Assembly: GCA_000697055.1 (NCBI GenBank) | Contig: JNDT01001197.1 | Location: 1 to 47,017, forward strand | DNA from: Saksenaea vasiformis B4078 | Taxonomy: Eukaryota > Mucoromycota > Mucoromycetes > Mucorales > Saksenaeaceae | Direction: 5' to 3' | Length of the DNA: 47,017 bases | Shown: positions 12,308 to 23,648 of the stretch, piece after piece | How the letters are laid out: every line of letters begins with the position of its first letter | How positions within the stretch are numbered: position 1 is the first letter of the stretch | The notes under the pieces: generated by a model | What the model was told of the DNA's origin: nothing | What the model saw: only the letters and a program-made list of their open reading frames with translations | Database searches by the model: none | Position numbers and translations under genes: made by a program

Positions 12308-13126
12308 ATGAACAACGATACCCTTAATGTTCAAACGTACAATGTCGCACATACCTTACCAACGCCTACATCGTCACCGCCACCTTCCTCGCCACAGTTG
12401 AAGAAGTCACCATCCTATCTAGCACTAGGCAAACCAATGGTCACGAAACCAGTGCGCAAGATCTCCATCATCGCAACATTCCATAAAATGATCAAGGACC
12501 TAGACGGTCGTGACAAGACCTTGAAAATCATTCAGTACATTTTCAAGATCCTGTTGCACCACCGTCTTGCCAACCCAAAACTGTGGTCGCCCCTGACTAG
12601 TCAGTTCTCTATGACCCGTAAGCTCCTTCGGTTAGGTCACGGTATCAGTCCGCTGCGTGAATTAGCCGCTGGTCCATCCTCTGTATTTGAAACGCTCGTG
12701 TTGATCAATGCAACTATCAATGACTTTGCGGATGATATTTATTGTATATTTAAACTGGGCTTAGTCGGTCCGCGTCTGGGAAAACGTGCTGAAGAGCTGG
12801 CGTATTATTGCTGGTTCATTGGCATTCTGGTCGATCTGCAGTCGAATTTCGCAACACTCCGCCGATTAGAACAACAAAACGACAAAGAAAAAGCCTTTAT
12901 GACCAAAGTCTCCATGGTCAAACTCATCATGGACGGCGTCTTTTGCTGTAAGTTCTTTTTTTTATCACATCCGTTTTATCTAGGTCGAAAATTAAACTTT
13001 ATTACTTTTTGTGTAGCTTGCGATATTTGGCAACCATCGTTTTCAAACGGTGTCCAGGCCTGGGCAGGATTCTTTAGCGGTTCTCTTTCTGGTTACAAAT
13101 TATGGCAAAAGTGCTTAGCAGCATAA
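12308..13126 (+). CDS. PEX11: Peroxin PEX11-family protein (peroxisome elongation and fission)
   Basis: Exons 12308-12947 and 13017-13126, joined in phase (T|CT) to give 249 residues. I chose the ATG at 12308 because it is the first methionine in the open frame. A Pro/Ser-rich N-terminus (about residues 15-35) precedes the PEX11 domain, which has TFHKMIKDLDGRDKTLKIIQY, the amphipathic segment for membrane curvature near residues 60-80, then KLLRLGHGISPLREL and ATINDFADDIYCIFKLGLVG. The C-terminal segment WQPSFSNGVQAWAGFFSGSLSGYKLW is the usual membrane-close end. PEX11 proteins remodel the peroxisomal membrane and recruit the fission machinery. Which paralogue this is (PEX11, PEX11B- or C-like) cannot be told here. 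Confidence 0.9.
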   Translation: MNNDTLNVQTYNVAHTLPTPTSSPPPSSPQLKKSPSYLALGKPMVTKPVRKISIIATFHKMIKDLDGRDKTLKIIQYIFKILLHHRLANPKLWSPLTSQFSMTRKLLRLGHGISPLRELAAGPSSVFETLVLINATINDFADDIYCIFKLGLVGPRLGKRAEELAYYCWFIGILVDLQSNFATLRRLEQQNDKEKAFMTKVSMVKLIMDGVFCCKFFFLSHPFYLGRKLNFITFCVACDIWQPSFSNGVQAWAGFFSGSLSGYKLWQKCLAA

Positions 13127-13748
13127 AACCATCACTCCTCTCATCATTCCCTTTTCCACTTCATTCACCTGTTAGATGTCCAATCCATTTGTTTCATCAC
13201 TTTGTACATGTTTTTAATAATAGTGTAATGACCAACTGGTTCTCTCCATTCAAATGTTTTGTTGCTTATAAATCTTATTTCAAAATCAAATCATACATCT
13301 GGCTTCAAATAGTAGCATTTACTTCATTATAAACGCTGCCACGGAAAGTAAGCAAGAAAGCTCTAAACGAGGAGACGCTGCTATCACTAAAAGTCTTTGC
13401 GAATTTACCTGTCACTGCGTCTCTTACCAAATCGTTTTCTTCATATGGTTTGTACCACCTTTCAAATGATGATACTTGACAGATAAGATCCAATGATTTT
13501 ATTATCGATGGCCAGCGTTACAAAATATGTCCCCCACTATTATTATCAGTAACGTGCTCTTGCCAAATGCTATCGATCCACTGGCTATTTTGAAGAAGCT
13601 GCACCGAAATGCAAGAAAAAAAATACAAAAGTAATATACATTGACGTAAAAAAAAAAAGAAAAAAGAATAAATTACGGTGGCGGCGTCTATCGTTGATCG
13701 TGGCTAGAACAATAGATTGGTATCGACTTCTCCTACGAACTGCAAATA
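13127..13748. other. Convergent 3' intergenic region between PEX11 and the TVP15-like gene
   Basis: 622 bp, AT-rich. Contains A-rich runs near 13612-13626 and 13648-13668 and AATAAA-like signals. No gene is supported; a minus ORF at 13305-13493 lacks any family features. Confidence 0.5.
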
Positions 13749-14442
13749 TCACCTGTAGCGTGCATCACTCATATCGATCTGGTTATCATAAGGTGCAGGT
13801 GATTTTAAGCGAACCGCAATATTGCTCTAGTGGAGAAAGTCAGATGGAGAAATGACCATTGTCTACGTACTTCAATCGATACATGTTTTGGCCGTGATAG
13901 ATCCAACCCTTCTGCTGAAAAATCTTTCCAGTTTTGCCAGTTGATAACGACTGGGTTTGGTGGCGGAAAAGAAGAGAGAAAAGACATGATAAAATAGACC
14001 AATCCAAATGCCAAGTTGAACGTTCCAACGATAATGTTAATGACCCCAACGTCGAGGACGAGACAGCCAAAACTGGAAAGAAGAGAAATCAGTCAAGGTT
14101 AGGGTGTTGGTTTCTGTCGAAATAGAGACGTACAATATAAAAACCATACCACGTCCACGGTAGATCGAAAGAAATCGGAAATACTGAGCTGAAATATCTG
14201 ACTGTTTGATCTCATTGAAAATCAAAAGCGCAGCAAGAATACTAAAAGGTAGGAAATGGGTAAATAAAGGTGGATGCCGACATCTTGCCTATTTACACTC
14301 CATATATACACAGGACGATCTGTGAAAAGTTGGCTTGCGTTGATTTGAAAATTGCTGCAACAATCACAAGCAAATAGAGTACGATATTGATACCGTTGAG
14401 TGTAAGACTTAAAATGTTTTCGATTTTTGTCCGTGAAAGCAT
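13749..14442 (-). CDS. TVP15: COPI-associated / TVP15-like Golgi membrane protein
   Basis: Exons on the minus strand: 14442-14297, 14241-14134, 14072-13871, 13826-13749. All joins keep phase and give 177 residues. Four hydrophobic segments are visible: LNGINIVLYLLVIVAAIF, QIVLCIYGVILAALLIF, GMVFIFFGCLVLDVGVINI and GTFNLAFGLVYFIMSFL. Between them lies YFRFLSIYRGRGMVFIFFG, matching the GRG-F-Y-hydrophobic-G core of the COPI-associated family. The cytosolic tail ends with DMSDARYR. Family members are small tetraspan Golgi proteins found with COPI vesicles; their exact job is unclear. The ATG is 114 bp downstream of the UBA3 stop on the same strand, so any separate promoter must be very compact. 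Confidence 0.75.
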
Positions 14443-14556
14443 GGATAGAGGAAAAAGAACTAAAAAGCATTTGTTCTCTTTCTTCCAATCATTATTGCTA
14501 TTGTTTTCTTTTTACCGAATTTGGCAGGTAGTTTGACATGTTATTTTTTACTTTAT

Positions 14557-16446
14557 TTATCGCGCAGTCATTTTCCAATTCATCTTCATCTGTAAACTCA
14601 CAGGAAGTGTAGCATCTGTTACGGTTACGAAATCACCTTCTTCTATTAGCTCTTCAAGTACTTTCGATAGGTTAGGTCGGGTGACAGTCTCCAGCGCTGG
14701 TGGTGCCTGCATATAAAGTGATTTGGAAGCCGTCCGTAGACTCGGTTTCTTCAATTGCCTATGAACAGATAGATCACCATAAGCTTACCGTAGTAACACT
14801 TCTTTTATTTTTTCCTTACACGTCAGGCTTGTCCTTCAGCCAGTCAATGAGTTCTTCCAGGGTCATTTTTGGATCTACTTCGACAGTTGAAGATGTACTA
14901 CCGCAAACAGGACACTCGGCCTTCTTTTGATGTTCAAATGTATAAGTATAGACGCCATCGTTACCGGTATACATCATGTAGTTGTTCAGATAAGGTGCAA
15001 TCATTGTCGCCAATTTGAAGGCTTCATTACAGCAAGAAGCTAACAAACGCTATTTAGCGGCACGATTGATGCCACCGTGGCCGTTTTTTTATACCTGCAA
15101 TAACAGCGTTGGTTGATGCAATCGCCGGAATGATATTTTTTACCACTCCCTGCGTAAGGGAATACGTGACACCTACAATGTTGAATTTCGCCGCTCTCTC
15201 TAATGCTGTCTGATAGATCCACTGGATATGTTCCGGGTTGTCACTATCAGACTTCACTTCCCCTAGACATGGGTTATGTCAATCGTACTATTTCCTATAT
15301 AGAAGGACGGTTGTTACCCCAGACACGAGGCCATTCTAATACAGAGGCCCATTCAATACAATGTTCCGGTAAGCGTGGGGTGTTGGCAATGGTACAGATA
15401 GGAAAAGTCGTTGGTTTGTTAAACATATCCAAAGAACACTCGTAGCAAGAACTCATGGTAGGTAAAATCACGCGTGCTTGGCCCTTAAAACCTAGAACAG
15501 GTCTTTTTTAGTAAAACTGAGACTTTGCGTTTGTTAAGAGTTATACCTTCTGTACCACCGTCAATCAATGGCTTCCAGCTTTCAGGATCGTCAGGATCCA
15601 CCATATCAATCAATTTTGCATTGATCCACCGGCGAGCTTCCACAGAATCCAGCCCACAAATGATGATCTGGAATTGTTTATAATAGTCGTCATCTTTATC
15701 TTGAATCTTTCCGAAGTACCTAGAAAACATGTTCAGTTTAGAACTATGTTTTCGCAGGGAAATGGCTTACGGTGTTACTTGGACGCCAGGTACTCGCTTC
15801 GACACAAATTCCGCTGCAACAATAGCCTTTGGCTTACCAATATCCTTTTGCCTGGTAGGTAGACAGACTCATTGGTCATTCTACTGTTTGGATAGATATC
15901 AAAGACCGCTTACCGGAATAAAAACTGACGATTCAAATTACTTAAATCGATTGTGTCCATATCGATAACATGTAGTTGCTTAAATCCTGAACAAGCCAAG
16001 TTCTTCAGGATTTCGCATCCCAGCCCTCCGGCACCTATGACAAGAATCTTACAGGCTTCCAGCACCTCCTTCAGCTTTTTTTATTTATTTAGATAGAATC
16101 GAACAGTGCACAGGTTAGTAATGAATGCAGGAAAATGGTTGACATCGGTCAAAGCATTCACCTTTTTTGAGTCCAACGCACCAATGATGCCTTTCTCAAG
16201 GTCTTCTCCATAGGAGCTTGATTCCAGCTCGGATGTGAGATTGTCATCAAGTAGCATAGCCTCTGAATTCAGGTTATCATTGTTCGTATCGGTAACCATG
16301 TCGTCTCCTTCACTTTCTGGACTGAGATGCTGAACGACGTAGGATCGCATACCTTCAGTCGAATTCATCTTGTGACGTTTGGATTCAGGTACAAGCACTG
16401 GGGAGAAAACTTCTGGTCGCTTTGAAGACGAAACAGCAGGATCCAT
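14557..16446 (-). CDS. UBA3: NEDD8-activating enzyme E1 catalytic subunit UBA3
   Basis: Exons: 16446-16162, 16074-15914, 15851-15771, 15719-15547, 15491-15327, 15262-15095, 15039-14820, 14758-14557; 484 residues. UBA3 pairs with ULA1/NAE1, adenylates NEDD8 with ATP, takes it as a thioester and passes it to UBC12, which activates cullin-RING ligases. Visible are the nucleotide-binding [14 protein letters not shown] (about 105-118), [47 protein letters not shown], zinc Cys pairs (CYEC near 249-252 and CPVC late), and the catalytic loop [16 protein letters not shown] with active Cys near 266. The C-terminal end is the ubiquitin-fold domain that recruits the E2. Oddity: the first 95 residues are Ser/Asp-rich with [18 protein letters not shown] and lack the usual W-x-G-R start seen in animal UBA3. 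Confidence 0.93.
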
Positions 16447-18677
16447 AACGGTGATTTAAAAAAAAAAAGGTTGAGAAAAAAAAACCTTGACGCTGCAAAC
16501 AAGACAGGCTCCAACTTTGGGAGATTAGCCTTTCGGACAGACTTATAAGCAGTCCTTCTGGGACAGACACGCTTTCAAAAGCGATCAATTATCGCTTGCA
16601 TAGTTCCACTCTGACCGTTTCAACAAAATCGGATCTGCATGTCGACCTTTAGCAGGATCGACTCGGGATATGAGACAAAAAACTGTTCTCTTGAACACAC
16701 ATGTTGACGTGCATCTTTGTATGTTTATACTCTGGATATTTCAAAAAATGAAACAGGTACAGATGTGCACGTAGAACCCGCAAGTATGTTGTGTTACTAA
16801 TTCCTTACTGGCTTTCAGTAGAACTATTCGGGCTGCATGCGATCGTATAGTGAATTCCATTTAAGTTGAACATTTGAGGTGCAGTGTGTTGCGAAACATG
16901 ATTAATGCAGACTTCCATATTTAAGATAATGACCCTTGCTTTTCAAATTGCAGAATCGCTCCGGGATTCAATAGCTGTTTCTTTATGGTTTCTTTCTGCC
17001 ACCAACCCGTGGGAGAAAAAAAAAATCGCATTGTTTGTACGACACTATATATCTTGCTGCTTCTGAAAAACTATACCACGAAGGGTTCGTATTACGCAAA
17101 GGCGGATGTTCAGAAATTTGTAAGTACGAAATCGTTTTCCGGCTCGAAAGACGACGAATAAAATATGCAATGTCCGAGCGATTAGCAGCATTCTAAGAGA
17201 TATCATTGATCAAAATGCTCGCTGCTGTACGATAGTACAAACGTTTTTAAAGAGAACACATTCGTTTTATCTAGAAAAGGAGTTTTGGAAGGGAAGATAT
17301 GTGATGCAGTAACTTATCGCACGGTTCATGAAAGCATCATGGAAGACTTTTTGAACTTCGATAGCAATGGGTGGCGATGCTCTGAACTGCTATATCGACG
17401 GCCTCTTGATCCGCAACGAGGAGTGACATCGTCGTTGTTTCCATGGGACAGGAGGTGGGGAATTATTAAGAACACTGCAATGGGACACTCCAGCTTCCGC
17501 AAAAGCAAAGGTTTCTTAAAATAAACGCTCCTGTTTCTTTCCGAGAATTGATGGACAATGTGCCATTTGTATTGCTGGAGCGCTGCGAACGGTGGAGGCC
17601 GGAAGTCGGAAGGCTTGAAAAATTGGAGTGTTTCAAAGAAACACCATGCCGCGGGTGACAGGACATACAAAGCAGATGTCCATATCAAGTAGAATATATT
17701 TAGGAATGGTGAAGTATATTAAAAGCAACAATGAATCATCGACTTCAGATTACTTCTAGATGACGGATAAATTACGAGATACTGAGCGTTATTTCATCGT
17801 ACATATTCCCACTTTCACGATAAGCAGTCTCTATGTGCCATGCCTATTTATGCAGACGCCGGATTGAAACGTCCTAAACATCGTAAAAACGTAAACACTT
17901 GATTCATGCTGTTAGGTGCACAAGATCGCAGATACAGGATTACGGTGACTAAAGAGGCGTGAATGTGTGTTACAGGACAGTAGCTGCGTCGCATCGGACG
18001 AGTAACTTACAATGAGCGCGTTACAGCGTTCTTAACTTTTTCCTAGTTTAGCTGCCGATATGACATCCCGCTTGCACTGATATTTGTTGTAACCTCGTTT
18101 TAACACCATTGTATTTTATTCAATAGAAATGATTCGACAACCAATGGCTGTAAATCTATGCAGATACGAGTTTGAGTTGTTCCTTTCGCAGTAGGAAGTT
18201 TCATTGCCGGATAATCGCATCAGGATGTTGCCGTTAGAGAATAGGGACATATTGGATCTCGCATATTGGAACCATCGTTCCACAAATGGAAATGAATTCT
18301 GAATTGTGAAGAGATGCCGTATCAATTCAACAATGCTGCTGCTGCTGACGGTCTATTATAATTACTTCGTGAAGCCCAATATCGGATTCTTTTTGGATAA
18401 AAGGAAGCATGGCCTTCGTTATAAACATATTTGGTATTACTCTCGCTGAGTTGCGCTTTCTTGCTTTATTCATAGTACTGCCTCTATTTATCGAATACCG
18501 ACTCGAAACAATGATTTTATAAAGCAAACAGATCACTGACATGAAGTGCTCTCAGATTTAATAGTGTTATATCAAGAAAAAGTGCATGATTAGCTAAGGC
18601 CTTTGTTTTATAGATGAGATGTTGGAAGAAAGAAAAACAGAGGGAAATGAGAAAGAATGTTACAGAATTGCTTAATG
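16447..18677. other. 2.2 kb intergenic region with no supported gene
   Basis: Starts with the UBA3 promoter, which has A-rich runs just upstream of the start. ORFs of 60-120 codons, such as plus 17285-17524 and minus 17326-17688, overlap on opposite strands and show no family features or usable splice joins. I see no tRNA or repeat from the dispersed family here. Confidence 0.45.
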
Positions 18678-19405
18678 CTAGATTTCGTCATCTCCAACGG
18701 TTGGTGTCTTGGGTATCTCATCTTGTGTCCGGGAGGTAACCAGATTCAAGTTATTGTCATAACCATCTAGACAAATACATCTCAATTCCCTAAATTCATG
18801 CCACCAATGAAAAAATTACTTACGTTTCCTAAAATCTTTGAGGGTTTCTTCAGGATCCGACAATGTCTGCGTATGGTACATTTCATAAAAGCCTTTGTAC
18901 GTCAACTGGTCTTTGTCATCAACATCAAATGATTCCACGATTTCCTAACGTACATCACATGTCAGCAGGATCAGCTTATACAAGTAACACTCACATCGAT
19001 GACAGATTGGTCAAACTAAGCGAGGATAATCGACATAGATAGAAATTAGCCTTTAGGCCTCATTGAACACGTGCAGATCTACACGAACTCGAAGCGTTCA
19101 CTTACAGCACGTCCGTTTGTAGCCGCTGCAAAAGCTTGCAACTCTTCGATACTCCATGAACCATCTTTATCCTTTATAGTTTTAAATAAATACATATTGG
19201 TGTCACCATGGACAATAATATAAATTAGTTTTACCTTGTCAAAGCGATCGAAGATCTCTTTTAAGATCTATAATGTCAAGATGTTCAGTTTTCCACACGC
19301 ATCGGTGCTGTGTTTTCCAGGCGACTGTACCGATTCGACTCTTGGGAGAAACTCATCAGCGTCGTCAAATAGAATAGAAAACAAATCGTCTGAATCCGTT
19401 GTCAT
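18678..19405 (-). CDS. Small EF-hand calcium-binding protein
   Basis: Exons: 19405-19331, 19267-19235, 19171-19106, 19015-18995, 18944-18824, 18766-18678. Six short exons join in phase to give 134 residues, which argues strongly for a real gene. A canonical EF-hand loop spans an intron: IFDRFDK then DKDGSWSIEELQAF (about residues 29-52), with ligands D-x-D-x-S-x-S-x-x-E-E. A second, degenerate EF-hand is FDVDDKDQLTYKGFYEMYHTQT. The tail continues with DPEETLKDFRKHGYDNNLNL. No transmembrane segment or signal peptide is seen. I do not recognise a named orthologue; the layout resembles the EF-hand pairs next to repeat domains in plant and fungal proteins, but here it stands alone. It starts 93 bp downstream of the Nudix gene stop on the same strand. 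Confidence 0.82.
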
Positions 19406-19498
19406 GGTAGAGGCAAGACAAGAAAACAAAAAAACTAGGAGCTGCGAAACTTTATGTTCAATATCGGAGTTTAAAGACAAGAACGTGTTCATCCAACT

Positions 19499-20498
19499 TC
19501 AAAGGCTATTGTTTCGTTTGAGCGCCTCGTACAGCGCCAAACTTGACAGTAACTTGGCATCCGGAGCTATATTCCATGCGTCCTTCAACGATACTATCTT
19601 GAGCGTGATGTTTTCTCCATGATCCCGCAATCCTGTTAGTCTGCCTTCCAGTGCATCAATCTCGGCATTGGACAGATATTTGGTGCATACAAACAGACGG
19701 AGGAATTCATCTACAAATCCATTATAAAGATCGTGACGAGAATGCTTTGAGTTGCTGTTACCTGATCCGCCAGCTGATGGATAGACACCTCGCCAACGAT
19801 CACCGTAGGCAAGTTCCGTCATGTCAATCAACTCATCCTCCTTGATCGTAAGGCCTTATTTTTTTTCCGGGTTTTGTATAGTAAGCCTTTGTTTTTATCC
19901 ATATCATTTAATTGCACCTGTTTCTTCCTCAATTTCCTTTGCTGCTGTCCCGGCAAAATTACCCGATCCATCAAGCATACCCGCGGGGAGTTCAGGAAAT
20001 GAAAGTGAAGGGATGGGTATGCGCGGTTGAAGTGTCAGGATGATCTTATCTTCTTTATCCTTCTCTTTTGATCTAAGGATAATAAGGATGGACCCCGCGC
20101 CGCCTCTCTTTTTTTTTTTTTTTGCCAGCTGAGTCTATGACCATAAATACTGGCTCACTCACCATAAATACAATGCCAGGAGCGTTTTTCTTCGTGTCTT
20201 TAAACTGCACATTGGCCTTGAACTTTATGAATCCGATTTTTCCTGCTCCAAAATAATCGGTACTTTGCATTTCAATCGAAGAAATATCCATTTCGTTGTC
20301 CCGTTCTCTTTGTTCTTTATCCAACTGCTGGACCCAGTCTTTAAATGGTTGCGAATGTACTACATTCTCCAGCTCTTTCACTTCAAGTCCTGTCAATGGA
20401 ACTTTTTGGTTTGCAATGCTAACAGTTGGTGTCATTTGGGTCAATGTTCGGACAAAACCCGGGAAAAGCCGCATGGCTTGTCGTTGCAACACGAACAT
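19499..20498 (-). CDS. ADP-sugar diphosphatase-like Nudix hydrolase
   Basis: Exons: 20498-20163, 20107-19918, 19854-19762, 19710-19499, joined in phase to 276 residues. The order matches plant NUDX14-type ADP-sugar diphosphatases: VPLTGLEVKELENVVHSQPF, a middle with VQFKDTKKNAPGIVFMRGG, the Nudix helix ELPAGMLDGSGNFAGTAAKE continuing IEEETG (about 152-176), then YPSAGGSDEFLRLFVC and ITLKIVSLKDAW. Such enzymes split ADP-ribose or ADP-glucose to AMP plus sugar phosphate. In the Nudix box the usual REUxEE reads KEIEEE and the upstream Glu is Gly; the metal-binding E-x-E-E core is intact. The acceptor at 20108 follows a long A-rich stretch, so that boundary is the least certain. Start: the first ATG of the frame at 20498; a second Met lies nine codons on. 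Confidence 0.87.
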
Positions 20499-20727
20499 TT
20501 CGGTGAGCGAAATCTAAGCGGAATGCTGAATTGCAATAGCGTCTTTGTGCCCACCACACGTGCGCAATTGACAAGCACAAGACATCAGCAACTCTGTCAG
20601 TACCTCATGCTAATAAAGAGAAGTAGTAGTAGCAGTTCTTTGCATCATACGCCAGAAAAGAAGAATGATGCAGTTGTGTAGGCTATCTTTTAACTTGTTT
20701 TATGTAAACGTCGCCTTTTTGTCTAAT

Positions 20728-21527
20728 ACTGCTTATTGAACAAGTTTTTACGCTAATCTATATAAATTTTGCGTCCATGAGGAACCACTTTTACGCTAAG
20801 AAAAGAATCAAGTATGCATTCGTTAATACATAAGTTGGCAACAAGTTCATACACTACTTACATCAACGCGGTCCTTCGATGGACGCGAAATTTATATAGA
20901 AAGCATAAAAATTTGTTCATGGTTAGTAAATGGAATATTATTCGGATGTCGTTGTACTTAACCCCCAAAGGGCATTTCCATGATTTCATGGGGGCCGCAA
21001 CCCGCACCGTGATGGGTGGAGATGGGAGAAGGGAGAAGATTGGCACTGAGAACGACCAATTGAAACGCACTGCAGAGGACTTGAAGCGACACAACGTCCA
21101 GCAATCTATTGTACAAGATGAGTGATGCTGAGCGAGACAACATTTATTTGACTTACTTAAGTGATGGGTAAAGACGCCACCACAGCTGAGAGGGTTCGGA
21201 ACAGACGTTCATAGAGGCTAAACAAACACATCAAAAGACATGAGTGATCCAGGATGCGTATCCCATTAAAAGTACATACCGGGGATGTAAAATGAACGGA
21301 GCCAAAGGAGAAAAAAAGAATTCATGCGTCCCTTTAAATACAGCCACTTTACGCGTTCCGGTTGGTGCGTTGTGGAACATATTACAATGGTCCAGCGCAA
21401 TACACCTTTGATTCAGAAGTAAAGGTGTCTGATTCTCTGTGCAAAGGTCCACTGCTCCTCACCGCAGGATTGAGGTGGTGTCAACGCAAGGTAATATTTA
21501 GATGACGCAAATGTGTATTCAAAATCT
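20728..21527 (+). repeat. Dispersed repeat family, full-length copy (about 800 bp)
   Basis: Roughly 85% identical by eye, over its whole length, to the minus-strand copy at 32501-33301. Begins ACTGYTTATTGAACA and ends GACGCAAATGTGTATTCAA. Internal landmarks: TATATAAATTTTGCGTCCAT, CTTACATCAACGCGGTCC, a GAGGACTTGAAGCGA block, a conserved GGNTCGGAACAGA block, and TCATGCGTCCCTTTAAATA near 21324. A plus ORF at 20814-21125 is also open in the other copy but drifts without codon-level conservation. There is no clear target-site duplication. Its 3' end lies 25 bp from the BCS1 stop codon. Confidence 0.8.
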
Positions 21528-21551
21528 AATGTTATTACAGAGAAAGGAATA

Positions 21552-23630
21552 TTATCCTCGGATTTCTGTAGGTGTACCGCAAACATCTTCAATGTCGTCG
21601 GTTGTTGTCGAAGTATCGGCTATACTATCTTTTCTATGTTCCTCAACCCATGTATCAACCATCTCTACAGCTTCCTTTGGGTTGCGCTTGTGACCCATCA
21701 AAAATCCTTGCAGATGTGCCATGCTAAATTCCATCTCCGGAATTTTAGACGCAAACGCAGCCGCCAGTTTTTCAGTATCATCGTCTGTAAGCGTAGGGTA
21801 GAATTTGGTAAACAACTCGTACGCTTGTTTACGGGTCGCATTGCCGAAATGAACACGAACATCAATACGCCCTATCAAACAATTGAGTAAAACAAAAGAA
21901 GCTTTCCTGAATACTTACCTGGTCGTATTAATGCAGCGTCCAAATTTTCAATGTGGCTGTTTGCAGATGAGCTACAGTCTAGCTAATTTTTCTTTTCTCT
22001 TCTTACTTGGTGGTCATACATAATATGCGACCCTCTTGAGCAGCTACACCGTCAATTGCATTCAAAAGACCTTTGTTTTTCGTTAATACATAAAACTAAG
22101 ATTCGACTGGAGATTACCTGAGAAGGTAACATTGTTCATGGCGGCGCCTTCACCGCGAGTTCTTTGCACAAACGCAGCATCAACATCTTCTATAAGAAGG
22201 ATGCATCTAATTCACGCAATTAGGTTTGAAAACACACGTTAGAAAAATAAACGAACCTGCTTGGCGTCTCGGACACCAGTTCTCCAAGGGTGTCGTCCGT
22301 AAGACTTTTATTGCTCAAATTCACCACATATATGTTTAGACCCAGTTCGCCCTTGAAGACGTTTGTTAATGATGTACGTTGAATTACTCTGTTCACTTAC
22401 TGCCAATGAATAAACAAAACTTGTCTTTCCTAAAATTAAAAACGTCAATATATTCCAGGCATAGCAAAACATCCAGATTACCCGATCCTGGCGTGCCGTA
22501 CAACAAATAGCCTCGACGGAAGGGAATGCCGCGATCACTGTACCACTGTTCTGATAATAAGAACTCTTGAGCATCCACGACAAGATGCTTTTTAACATTC
22601 GGTGGAATGACGATGGTACTCAGCGGCCTCTTTGGACGCGAACGTGTGCGACGCCACGCACCATACTGATCTGTTATCGACGTTGATGAGAACCGAACCG
22701 AAATTTCCTTCTGTGTCTATTTTACCCGCCGCAAACACAACTGTTCTGCTTAGATCACGATCAATGTATTTCTTTTGTGCTTCAAACACAAGTGATTGAA
22801 GAAGTGTACGGGAGCGGCCAAATGTACTAATTTGTATCCTTTCAAGCGGTGCGCCTGCAGCAGCAGCAGCAGGTGACAATGTCTGAGGACGCTCTCTACT
22901 TAACCAAACTAATCGGTGTTTGTAGGTGAAAAAATGAATCCCTGCCAAACTTCCAACGTGAATGTTCGTTTCTTCTTTTGCTTTTTTTTCCTATTACCTG
23001 GTGCAGGTAGAAAGTACACAGGCGGTAACATCGCATCCAACCCTTCTCCAGTTAATCTTTGACCTGCTCGGGTTATGGTTGTGGATACTGAAAACTGAGA
23101 CGTGTTGTTGCTGTATGGATGTTCACTCAACCAATTCAATATCCAACTGTTGTACAAACGTGAGTTTGGAGCAATTGTTGTCTGTATCTACCTGTAGGAT
23201 TCATCACGGCTATCAAAATCGGCTGTAACAATGGTGCGCTTCTTCAGATACTCAAACAGGTAGGAACCGAAGTACCGGAAACTTGCGAGCGCGCCTACGG
23301 TTGGCCATGAATATAACGGAATTGTATGGGCAATGTAGCTATCGTCTTACCGCCAATTACAGCAAGCTGAAGGCCACCTGTTGCGAGTCTGGCAATATAT
23401 ATCAATGAGCAGCCATAGTTGGTCATTCGCTTGGCAGCTTACTCGCCAACACCAAGTTTCTCTGCTATGGTTGAGACGATTCCTCCGAGAGTTCCTGGAC
23501 TGGTAGGATCGGTTGGAGGAGGAGGAGGTAAGGTGCTAATGCAGCGAGACAATCCATGAGCGCGTTTCACGATGAGCGATATATGTGGTGGGGTGAGGAA
23601 CAGAATATTTGGACCTGTAGATGGGGGCAT
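21552..23630 (-). CDS. BCS1: Mitochondrial AAA chaperone BCS1
   Basis: Exons: 23630-23443, 23388-23351, 23294-23192, 23146-22998, 22941-22726, 22670-22482, 22429-22401, 22351-22257, 22206-22118, 22070-22007, 21956-21919, 21871-21552; all phases join, 505 residues. BCS1 translocates folded Rieske protein across the mitochondrial inner membrane for complex III assembly. A hydrophobic segment (LATGGLQLAVIGGALASF, about 64-81) is followed by the BCS1-specific region (ESYSWILNWLSEHPY, FTYKHRLVWLSRERPQ, WRRTRSRPKRPLSTIVIPP) and the AAA domain: Walker A YGTPGSGKTSF near 290-298, Walker B CILLIEDVDAAF, then HIENLDAALIRPGRIDVRVHF. The C-terminus ends VCGTPTEIRG. Its ATG lies only 18 bp from the end of the 2.6-kb element, so its promoter and most of its 5' leader must lie in that element unless a start further in is used. 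Confidence 0.94.
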
Positions 23631-23648
23631 TCTCGCAGGGAAGCTGTA

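Noticed and set aside
20814..21125. A 103-codon ORF (and its partner at 32964-33215) as a conserved gene in the dispersed repeat
   Set aside because: Differences between the copies are spread over all codon positions and include frame-shifting indels; it is open in both by shared descent of a non-coding repeat.
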